Assembly (NCBI RefSeq): GCF_050897975.1
Contig: NZ_JBPAXY010000004.1
Location: forward strand, 434,001-498,000
Reading direction: 5' to 3'
Length of the DNA stretch: 64,000 nt
Source: Pseudooceanicola sp050897975
GTDB taxonomy: Bacteria; Pseudomonadota; Alphaproteobacteria; Rhodobacterales; Rhodobacteraceae
Positions 57,505-64,000 of the stretch are shown piece after piece (position 1 is the stretch's first letter; each line of letters begins with the position of its first letter). The notes below the pieces were generated by a model. It was not told where the DNA came from, did not search any database, and worked only from the letters and a program-made list of their open reading frames with translations. A program made the position numbers and the translations under genes.

Positions 57505-60135
57505 ATGGTTGAGCCGACGCGATACACCCGATTGATGCGCCAATTGCGCTGGCCGCTGGCTCTGACACGGGCGGGCCTGCTGGCAGAGATCGTGGTGCGC
57601 GCCCTCTGGCCGCTGTGGACCCTGCTGCTGACCGGGCTGGCGCTGGTCATGGTGGGCCTCGTGGCCGCCCTGCCGGTGGAACTGGCCTGGGCCCTGGGCG
57701 GCCTGGCGGCGCTGGCCGCTTTGGCGCTGCTGATCCTGGGCCTGCGCCGGATTCGCATTCCCAGCCGGGACGAGGCCTTTCGCCGCCTGGATGCGACGCT
57801 GAAAGGCCAGCCTTTGCAGGCCCTGCGCGATGCCCCCGCCCTGGGCGAGGGTGACCCCGGCACCCGTGCCCTGTGGGAGGCGCATCAGGCCCGCATGGCC
57901 GTCCGCGCCCGCGAGGCCCGACCGGTGGAACCCGACCTGCGCCTGTCCTCTCGCGATCCTTTCGGCCTGCGCTACATCGCCCTTCTGGGGCTGGTGGTGG
58001 CCCTGGCCTTCGGCTCTGTCTGGCGTCTGGGGGATCTGGGCGACATGGCCCCGGGCAGCGCCCAGGCCGCGGTCGGCCCCTCCTGGGAAGGCTGGGTGGC
58101 GCCGCCGCCCTACACCGGGCTGCCGACGCTCTATCTGGGCGACATCACCGGCGAGGTGCTGACGGCGCCGCGCGGATCCGAGGTGACGCTGCGATTCTAT
58201 GGCCCCGAGGGGCGGCTGGAACTGGCGGAAACCGTCTCGGGCCGGGTGGGGGACCTGCCGCCCGCCTCTGCCGCTGCCCAGGATTTCATCATCGCCCAAG
58301 AGGGGCGGCTGGCGGTCGAAGGGCCGGGGGGCCGGGAATGGCGCGTGGCCATGCTGCCCGACCGGGCGCCCGTGGTCACCGTGGATGGCCCCGGCGAGGC
58401 GGATGTCGAGGGGCAGATGACCCTGCCGTTCTCGGCCACGGATGACTATGGCGTGGTCTCGGGCGAGGCGGTGATCACCCTGGATCTGGCCGCCGTCGAT
58501 CGCCGCTATGGCCTGGCCTTGGCGCCCGAGCCGCGCGAGGTGATCCGGGTGCCTCTGCCGATGCCGATCTCGGGCTCGCGCGCCGAATTTTCCGAGGCCC
58601 TGGTCGAGAACTTCTCGCAGCACCCCTGGGCCAACATGCCGGTTACGGTGTCCCTGACGGTCGAGGATGCGGCGGCCCAGTCGGGGCACAGTGATGGCTA
58701 CGCCATGCTGTTGGATGCGCGCCGCTTCTTCGACCCGCTGGCCGCTGCCCTGATCGAGATGCGCCGCGACCTGCTGTGGAACCGCGACAACGCGGCCCGG
58801 GTGGCCCAGGTGCTGCGCGCCGTCCGCTGGCAGGGCGACAGCCTGTTCCCCTCGGAAACGCTGGAGCTGCGGCTGATGCGGCTGGTGCGCAAGGTCGAGA
58901 CCATTGCCCGTTTCCGCCCGATGACAGACGCGCAGCTGGCCGATGTGACGGCGGCGCTTTGGGACATGGCGGTCGAGATCGAAGAGGGCGATCTGGAGGA
59001 TGCCCGCGCCCGGATGGAGCGCGCCCGCGACCGGCTGGAAGAGGCGATGCGCAACGGTGCCTCGGACGAGGAAATCGCCCGCCTGATGCAGGAACTGCGC
59101 GACGCCACCCAGGACTACATGCGCCAGCTGGCGCAGCAGCAGGCGCGCGAACGTGCCAATGACCCGAACCAGCCGCCCATGGACATGGAAAATGCCATGC
59201 GGATGACCCAGGACGACATCCAGCGCATGATGGACCGTATCCAGGAGCTGATGGAAGAAGGCCGCATGGCCGAGGCCCAGCAGGCCCTGGAAGAGCTTCA
59301 GCAGATGCTGGAGAACATGCAGATGACCCAGGGTGAGAGCGGCGGCGAAGGCCAGCAAAGCCCGGGCGAACAGGCGATGGAAGGGCTGGGCGAGACCCTG
59401 CGCGATCAGCAGGAACTGTCGGACGAGGCCTTCCGCGACCTTCAGGACCAGTTCAACCCCGATGGTAACTCGGGCCAGCGCGGCCAGCAGGGCCAGCAGG
59501 ACGGCCAACAGCAGGGGCAGCAGCAACAGGGCGGCCAGGGGCAACAGCAGGGCCAGCAGCCGGGGCAAAGCCAGGGAGGCGGCGGGGGCCAGACCGAGGG
59601 CCAGCAACAGGGCCAGGCGGGCCAGCAGGGCAACCCCGATGCGGGCGAGCTGAGTGAGCGCCAGCGCCAGCTCCGTCAGGAGCTGGAGCGCCAGCGCGGC
59701 AACCTGCCCGGCGCGGGCACCGAGGCGGGCCGCGCGGCGCGCGACGCGCTGGATCGGGCGGGCGAGGCGATGCGCGGCGCCGAAGAGGCGCTTGGTGCGG
59801 GCGATCTGGCCGAGGCCATCGACCAGCAGTCGCAGGCCATGGACGCGCTGCGCGAGGGGATGCGCAACCTGGGCGAGGCCATGTCACAGCAACAGCGCGA
59901 ACAGGCGGGCCAGCAGGGCGAGGCCGAGGGCGACAACCCCGGCCAGCGCAACGATCCACTGGGCCGCAACGCGGGCACCAATGGGGCGCTCGGAAATGAT
60001 CGCGAGATGTTGCAGGACCCCGATGTGCAGCGCCGCGCCCGCGACCTGCTGGACGAGATCCGCCGCCGCCAGGGCGAGGCCGAACGCAGCGACGAGGAAC
60101 GCGACTACCTGCGCCGGTTGCTCGACCGGTTCTGA
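57505..60135 (+). CDS. DUF4175/TIGR02302-type membrane protein with Gln/Gly-rich region
   Basis: The 876-residue protein has two N-terminal transmembrane segments (about 35-75) and a third (about 155-175), a large extracytoplasmic region, long coiled-coil-like helices rich in Glu, Gln, Met and Arg (about 490-610), then a Gly/Gln low-complexity stretch (about 650-715). It ends in a charged helical C-terminus. The layout matches the TIGR02302/DUF4175 family of alphaproteobacteria, whose function is unknown. It follows lysA by 33 bases with GGACGGAG as Shine-Dalgarno. Family call is from architecture and neighbourhood. Confidence 0.8.
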   Translation: MVEPTRYTRLMRQLRWPLALTRAGLLAEIVVRALWPLWTLLLTGLALVMVGLVAALPVELAWALGGLAALAALALLILGLRRIRIPSRDEAFRRLDATLKGQPLQALRDAPALGEGDPGTRALWEAHQARMAVRAREARPVEPDLRLSSRDPFGLRYIALLGLVVALAFGSVWRLGDLGDMAPGSAQAAVGPSWEGWVAPPPYTGLPTLYLGDITGEVLTAPRGSEVTLRFYGPEGRLELAETVSGRVGDLPPASAAAQDFIIAQEGRLAVEGPGGREWRVAMLPDRAPVVTVDGPGEADVEGQMTLPFSATDDYGVVSGEAVITLDLAAVDRRYGLALAPEPREVIRVPLPMPISGSRAEFSEALVENFSQHPWANMPVTVSLTVEDAAAQSGHSDGYAMLLDARRFFDPLAAALIEMRRDLLWNRDNAARVAQVLRAVRWQGDSLFPSETLELRLMRLVRKVETIARFRPMTDAQLADVTAALWDMAVEIEEGDLEDARARMERARDRLEEAMRNGASDEEIARLMQELRDATQDYMRQLAQQQARERANDPNQPPMDMENAMRMTQDDIQRMMDRIQELMEEGRMAEAQQALEELQQMLENMQMTQGESGGEGQQSPGEQAMEGLGETLRDQQELSDEAFRDLQDQFNPDGNSGQRGQQGQQDGQQQGQQQQGGQGQQQGQQPGQSQGGGGGQTEGQQQGQAGQQGNPDAGELSERQRQLRQELERQRGNLPGAGTEAGRAARDALDRAGEAMRGAEEALGAGDLAEAIDQQSQAMDALREGMRNLGEAMSQQQREQAGQQGEAEGDNPGQRNDPLGRNAGTNGALGNDREMLQDPDVQRRARDLLDEIRRRQGEAERSDEERDYLRRLLDRF
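59461..59640 (+). repeat. Coding low-complexity Gln/Gly repeat
   Basis: About 180 bases of near-repeats built on GGC CAG CAG and related codons encode alternating G and Q runs inside the DUF4175-type gene. Such tracts change length easily by recombination or slippage in multiples of three. Confidence 0.8.
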
Positions 60136-60525
60136 GCCGGGGGCTATGGGGCGCCCAGCCAGAAGATCGCGGCGCGGTCAGGCTGCGCGCTCGGCGGTGC
60201 TGTGCCGCACCCTGGCCACGCGCCGTGCCCTGTTGCCGATCCTGCCCTGCCTTCTCCGCGTGCGGCACACCGCCAGAAGCCCCCACGCCAAGGTGGGCCG
60301 GTCGGGTCGCCGCACGCGGCAGGTGTCATTTCCTGTGAGAGGCGCAGCGCTGCGCGGGTCAATGCCTGGCGCAGCAGCGGCGGGGCCTTTGGGATGCGCC
60401 GAGCGGTGCCGGGCGGAGCGCCGCACGAGGAGCAGGTCATTTCCTGAGAGAAAGCCCGGTTCTGCGCGAGGCATCGGCAGGCGCAGCGGCGGCGGGCGGT
60501 GCCCGCAGGCCGCGCGTCCCGAGGC
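60136..60525. repeat. Intergenic region with an imperfect direct repeat
   Basis: This 390-base gene-free stretch between convergent genes holds two related segments, about 60308-60388 and 60419-60497, offset by 111-112 bases. Shared blocks are CGCCGCACG, TCATTTCCTG, CTGCGCG, and GGCGCAG plus CGGCGG. The first copy contains the perfect palindrome GCGCAGCGCTGCGC (60342-60355). No promoter or RNA gene is evident. It may be a degenerate dispersed or tandem repeat. Confidence 0.55.
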
Positions 60526-61668
60526 TCAGCCTTCGCCGCCGGTCTTGTCTTCGATCCAGGCGATCAGCTCGCGGACATTGGCGTCCAGCCAGACCCGGCC
60601 CTGATCCACCGCGCCCACATAGCCGCGCAGCGCCGGGGCGGTCTGGGGCAGCTGTGCCGCGATGCGCGGCGCGTTGATGTAAAGCAGCACACCAAAGGCG
60701 GCAAAGAAGATCGGCAGGGTGAAACCGCGGCGGAAATTGCGTCGCACCGCCGGATCCTCGGCCTCGTATTCGGCCTCCATCTCGACCCGCTGGCTGCGGC
60801 TGCGCAGGGACGAGTTGATCTCTTCGATATCCGGCAGCAGGTCGCGGCGCGACGCGGCGTGAGGTTCCTCGGCCTGGGCATCGTCGCCGGAGTCCTGGGC
60901 GCTGTCGCGAGTGGGCTTGCCGCGCAGACGGGCCATGCGGGCGCGGGCCTCGCGCTCGCGCCGGTCCGTACTGCTTTCGGGGTCGGCCAGGCCCAGCTCG
61001 GGCTGGCTTTCCAGCCCGCCGCCTTGCTGGGCGCGCACCTTGGCCTCATGCTCGGCCTCTTCGCGCAACACGTCGCGCACCGCCGGGTCCAGCTCGCGCC
61101 GCCGGGCATTGGCGAAAAGCGGGGCAGGGGTGCTTTCTTCGTCCTCCTCCTCCTCCGCGTCGTCCTCGGGGGCAGCCGCGGGGGCGGGTTCGGCTGCCGC
61201 CTCGGTCCAGCTTTCGAGCGTCTCTTCGGGGGTGACTTCGGCTTCCGACGCCGCGGCGATCTCCTCGGGCGCGGGCTCGACCTCGGGCTCTGCCTGGGGC
61301 TCGACTTCGGGCCAGGTCATCGGCTCCGATCCGGGCTCGCCCTCGGGTTCGGGGGCGGGCGGCGTCTCGGCGCCATAGGGATCCGTGCCTTCGAAGCCCG
61401 CGCCATCCCCGGTCAGGCCGGGGGCGGCAGCCTCGTCAGGGCGCGGTGCGCTGTCGGCCTGGCTGCGCGGACGGCGCGGCGAGACGCGCGGGGCAGGGGC
61501 GATGCCGGGGGTCAGCGCGGGCGCCTCGACCGGGCCCGAAGCCCCGTCGGGCGGAGCCTGAAACCAGGTGTCGCCGCAGTTGGAACATTGCACATCACGC
61601 CCTGCCGCAGGGATCACCGCGTCAGGCACTTCGTACTGCGCACCGCAATTCGGGCAGGTTAACCGCAT
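60526..61668 (-). CDS. Zinc-ribbon protein with acidic linker and membrane anchor
   Basis: The 380-residue protein starts with an MJ0042-type zinc ribbon (C5, C8, C28, C31; MRLTCPNCGAQYEVPDAVIP). A roughly 170-residue Pro/Glu/Ala-rich disordered segment and a charged helical region follow. One transmembrane helix near residue 320 (GFTLPIFFAAFGVLLYI) leads to a short C-terminal domain. Proteins of this layout lie next to ftsE in Rhodobacterales; the role is unknown. It is divergent from ftsE with 170 bases between the starts. Confidence 0.85.
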   Translation of the reverse strand: MRLTCPNCGAQYEVPDAVIPAAGRDVQCSNCGDTWFQAPPDGASGPVEAPALTPGIAPAPRVSPRRPRSQADSAPRPDEAAAPGLTGDGAGFEGTDPYGAETPPAPEPEGEPGSEPMTWPEVEPQAEPEVEPAPEEIAAASEAEVTPEETLESWTEAAAEPAPAAAPEDDAEEEEDEESTPAPLFANARRRELDPAVRDVLREEAEHEAKVRAQQGGGLESQPELGLADPESSTDRREREARARMARLRGKPTRDSAQDSGDDAQAEEPHAASRRDLLPDIEEINSSLRSRSQRVEMEAEYEAEDPAVRRNFRRGFTLPIFFAAFGVLLYINAPRIAAQLPQTAPALRGYVGAVDQGRVWLDANVRELIAWIEDKTGGEG

Positions 61669-61838
61669 GAGGCCCCATCTCGACAGTCGGGCCAGAGGGG
61701 CGCATGGGCCACGCCTCCGGCTCTGGGGCTACCATATGTGGTTCGGCAATGGCGGAAAAGTGCTATTTCCGCCGGGGGGCACGATTGCAACAGGCCGTGC
61801 GATCCTGCAAAAGGAACCGGCACACGCGGGGGCTTTTC

Positions 61839-62516
61839 GTGATCGAACTGGACAATCTCGCCTATTCCTATGGCGGCGGAGAGTTGCTGAGCGACATCTC
61901 CCTCCGGCTGACGCCCGGCTCGTTCCACTTTCTGACCGGCCCCTCTGGAGCGGGCAAGACCACCTTCCTGAAACTGTGTTACGGCGCGCTGATCCCCACG
62001 GCGGGGCAGGCGGTGCTGTTCGGCAAGGACGTGCGCGAGATGACCCGCGACGAGGTGGCGACGATCCGCCGCCGGATCGGCGTGGTGCATCAGGATTGCC
62101 AGTTCCTGGACCACCTGACCGTGGCCGAAAACATCGCCCTGCCGCTGATGGTCTCGGGGCGCGACGTCACGGCGGAAGAGCAGAACCTGAAGGAGCTGAT
62201 CGCCTGGTGCGGCCTGACCCAGCGGGCCGGGGCCCGCCCGCCCGAGCTGTCGGGGGGCGAGCGGCAGCGCGCCGCCCTGGCGCGGGCGGTGATCATGAGC
62301 CCAGAGGTGATCCTGGCGGACGAGCCCACGGGCAACGTCGACTGGGAAATGTCCGAACGCCTGCTGGCGCTGCTGGTCGAGCTGAACCGCATGGGCAAAA
62401 CGGTGATGATCGCCACCCACGACCTGGGCCTGATCCGCGCCGCCAAAAGCCGGGTGCAGGCCCGTGTCCTGCGCATCGCCAAGCGGCGGCTGCAACTGGC
62501 GGGGGCGGACCTGTGA
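61839..62516 (+). CDS. ftsE: Cell division ATP-binding protein FtsE
   Basis: The 225-residue ABC ATPase has Walker A GPSGAGKTT (residues 34-42), signature ELSGGERQRAALARAV, Walker B VILADEPTGNVD and the switch ATHDLGL. With FtsX it controls periplasmic cell-wall hydrolases at the septum. The start is the GTG at 61839 (MIELDNLAYSY), chosen from the family N-terminus. Its TGA overlaps the ftsX GTG. Confidence 0.94.
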   Translation: MIELDNLAYSYGGGELLSDISLRLTPGSFHFLTGPSGAGKTTFLKLCYGALIPTAGQAVLFGKDVREMTRDEVATIRRRIGVVHQDCQFLDHLTVAENIALPLMVSGRDVTAEEQNLKELIAWCGLTQRAGARPPELSGGERQRAALARAVIMSPEVILADEPTGNVDWEMSERLLALLVELNRMGKTVMIATHDLGLIRAAKSRVQARVLRIAKRRLQLAGADL

Positions 62517-63439
62517 GCGTCCGGTTGTCGCCCCGGGCCCTGGCCGCGATCTCTCCGCTGGCGCTGCTGAAGGGCGAGCCGCAGGCGGACCGCGTGGTGC
62601 CGCCGACCGGCTTCACCGCCCGGCTGACCCTCTTTGCCGCCGCCGCCATGACCTTTCTTGCGGTTTTTGCCCTGGCCCTGTCGCTGGCCACGGGGCGCAT
62701 GGCCGCCAGCTGGTCGCAGGAACTGGCGCGCAGTTCGACCCTGCGCATTTCGGCCCCCGCCGATCAGATCGCGGCCCAGACCGAGGCCGCGCTTCAGGTA
62801 CTGGCAACCACGCGCGGCGTGGCCCGGGCGCGGGCCCTGGGCGAGGAGGAACAGCAGGCCCTGCTGGAGCCCTGGTTCGGCCCCGACCTGCCCGTGGGCA
62901 GCCTGCCCATTCCGCAGCTGATCGAGATCGTCGAGGCGGGCGAGGGCTATGACCCCGCGGGCCTGCGCCTGCGGCTGGCCGCCGAGGTGCCCGGCGCGGT
63001 GCTGGATGACCACGCGCGCTGGCGCCGCCCGCTGGTGCGCGCCGCCGAGCGGATCCGCGCCCTGGGCCTCTTGTCTCTGCTGCTGATCGGCGCGGTGATG
63101 GCGGCGATGATCACCCTGGCGGCCAATTCGGCCCTGGCGGCCAATGCCCAGGTGATCGCCGTGCTGCGCCTGGTGGGCGCGCGCGACGACTATATCGCCC
63201 GCGCCTTCGTGCGCCGCTTCACCTTCCGCGCCTTCTGGGGCGCGGCCCTGGGCATGGCGCTTGGCCTGGCGGCGCTGATGGCGCTGCCCTCGGCCCAGCC
63301 CGAGGGCGGGTTCCTGACCGGGCTTGGCCTGCGTGGCTGGCACTGGGTCTGGCCGCTGGTGCTGCCGCCGGTGGCGGCGGCCGTGTCCTTTGTCGCCACG
63401 CGCGCCGCCGCGCGCCGCATCCTGGGGAGGCTCGCATGA
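62513..63439 (+). CDS. ftsX: Cell division protein FtsX
   Basis: The 308-residue membrane protein has four transmembrane helices (one near 42-62 and three in the C-terminal half) and a periplasmic loop, as in FtsX. The segment VIAVLRLVGARDDYIARAFV matches the FtsX signature region. It starts at GTG overlapping the ftsE stop (GTGA) and ends overlapping the plsC start (ATGA). Confidence 0.92.
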   Translation: MSVRLSPRALAAISPLALLKGEPQADRVVPPTGFTARLTLFAAAAMTFLAVFALALSLATGRMAASWSQELARSSTLRISAPADQIAAQTEAALQVLATTRGVARARALGEEEQQALLEPWFGPDLPVGSLPIPQLIEIVEAGEGYDPAGLRLRLAAEVPGAVLDDHARWRRPLVRAAERIRALGLLSLLLIGAVMAAMITLAANSALAANAQVIAVLRLVGARDDYIARAFVRRFTFRAFWGAALGMALGLAALMALPSAQPEGGFLTGLGLRGWHWVWPLVLPPVAAAVSFVATRAAARRILGRLA

Positions 63440-64000
63440 TCCTGGCCTGGCGCTATCTCCGTTCCCTGATCTTCGTGGTGCAGATGTTCACGGTGATGAC
63501 CCTGATGGGCATCGCCTTTCTGCCCTGGGCGGCGCTGGACCGCCGAGGCGCCTATACCGGGGCGCGCCTCTTCTGCCACTACGTGCGCTGGTCGGTGCGG
63601 CTGATCTGCGGGCTGCGCACCGAGATCCGGGGCCCGGTGCCCCGGGGCCAGGTGCTGATCGCGGCCAAGCATCAAAGCTTTCTCGACGTGATGCTGATCG
63701 TCTCGGCGGTGCCGCGGCCGAAATTCATCATGAAGGACATCCTGCGCTTTACACCCATCGTCGGCTTTTACGCCGCGCGGATCGGCTGCGTGGCGGTGAA
63801 ACGCGGCCGCCGGGCCGAGGCGATCCGCGATATGATGGCCGGGGTGACCTCGGGCGATGCGCCGGCGGGGCAGCTGATCATCTATCCCCAGGGCACCCGC
63901 GTGGCGCCGGGGGTGCGGGCCGATTACAAGGTGGGCGTCGCCGCGATCTATGAGCAGACGCAGCAGCCCTGCGTGCCCGCCGCCACCAATGTGGGCCTTT
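63436..64000 (+). CDS. plsC: 1-acyl-sn-glycerol-3-phosphate acyltransferase (3' end outside window)
   Basis: 188 residues are visible. An N-terminal membrane segment (LIFVVQMFTVMTLMGIAFL) precedes the PlsC acyltransferase motif I AKHQSFLD (H79 and D84, HX4D) and motif III IYPQGTR, a variant of FPEGTR with Gln for Glu. The enzyme adds the second acyl chain to make phosphatidic acid in phospholipid synthesis. It is coupled to ftsX by an ATGA overlap. The frame is open to the window edge. Confidence 0.92.
   Translation, partial: MILAWRYLRSLIFVVQMFTVMTLMGIAFLPWAALDRRGAYTGARLFCHYVRWSVRLICGLRTEIRGPVPRGQVLIAAKHQSFLDVMLIVSAVPRPKFIMKDILRFTPIVGFYAARIGCVAVKRGRRAEAIRDMMAGVTSGDAPAGQLIIYPQGTRVAPGVRADYKVGVAAIYEQTQQPCVPAATNVGL

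Noticed and set aside
58000..60135. CRISPR-like or tandem-repeat impression from GGCCAGCAG-type repeats
   Set aside because: Units are irregular, in frame, and encode a Gly/Gln tract; no spacers and no cas genes.
60178..60474. Minus-strand open frame covering both intergenic repeat copies in the same phase
   Set aside because: The repeat offset is close to a multiple of three, but there is no Shine-Dalgarno, no domain, and the composition is Arg/Ala-rich as in other shadows.
1..64000. Search for tRNA, rRNA, transposase, integrase or phage genes
   Set aside because: None recognised by eye on either strand; small RNA genes without known motifs could be missed.

Overview
The window is high-GC, densely packed bacterial chromosome. 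It looks like an alphaproteobacterium of the order Rhodobacterales (Rhodobacter/Paracoccus relatives). The evidence is the strong G/C bias at third codon positions, the right-hand gene order (argH, small lipoprotein, small membrane protein, lysA, a Gln-rich DUF4175/TIGR02302-type protein, zinc-ribbon protein, ftsE, ftsX, plsC), the Crp-pmpAB-MBL-rhodanese/SQR-SulP sulfur cluster, and a composite repeat (a GC-rich hairpin followed by CCCGGAGTATTT) that I associate with this order. I see no rRNA, tRNA, CRISPR array, transposase or phage gene. The taxonomic call is inference from gene content.

Layout. 1-4471: an unrecognised protein (cut by the window edge) translationally coupled to an IclR regulator, divergent from a TPP-dependent enzyme of the acetolactate synthase/benzoylformate decarboxylase type, then an XRE-cupin regulator. 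4739-8955: ugpBAEC, a glycerol-3-phosphate/glycerophosphodiester ABC importer with a plausible Pho box upstream and a hairpin between ugpB and ugpA. 9250-10905: a diverged secreted RTX-family protein with a glycosidase-like domain. 10997-15364: a membrane protein and an IorA/IorB-type molybdenum hydroxylase, divergent from an AraC regulator. 15535-22285: a reactive-sulfur cluster (Crp/Fnr regulator, two YeeE/YedE half-transporters, persulfide-dioxygenase-like MBL enzyme, phosphatase/rhodanese-SQR fusion, SulP transporter). 22361-24574: an orphan hybrid histidine kinase. 24698-30920: haem uptake genes hmuSTUV and a divergent TonB-dependent receptor. 31256-42222: two RND efflux operons with their own TetR and GbsR/MarR-like regulators. 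42291-46364: a small membrane protein, a double-headed TetR protein and tex. 46592-53617: a three-gene transglutaminase / DUF2126 amidoligase / circularly permuted ATP-grasp plus alpha-E cluster. 53628-64000: the housekeeping block listed above, preceded by a TlpA-like thioredoxin divergent from argH.

How the genes work together. Most units are tight operons with ATGA or GTGA stop-start overlaps (iclR/unknown, hmuU/hmuV, hmuS/hmuT, MFP/MFP/RND/TetR, MFP/RND, ftsE/ftsX/plsC). In two places a strong Shine-Dalgarno drives a 15-17 codon mini-ORF whose stop overlaps the start of the next real gene (16531-16578 before pmpA, 50113-50166 before the ATP-grasp gene). The Crp/Fnr regulator of the sulfur cluster has an FNR-type recognition helix, and a near-perfect FNR-type box lies just upstream of the genes it probably controls.

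The best candidate for an under-described system is 46592-53617. Its domains predict ATP-dependent peptide or amide bond formation plus Cys-His-Asp transglutaminase/peptidase activity, with no known product. Second are the sulfur cluster's regulator-site pair and the dispersed hairpin repeat at 18487-18590 and 31013-31068.
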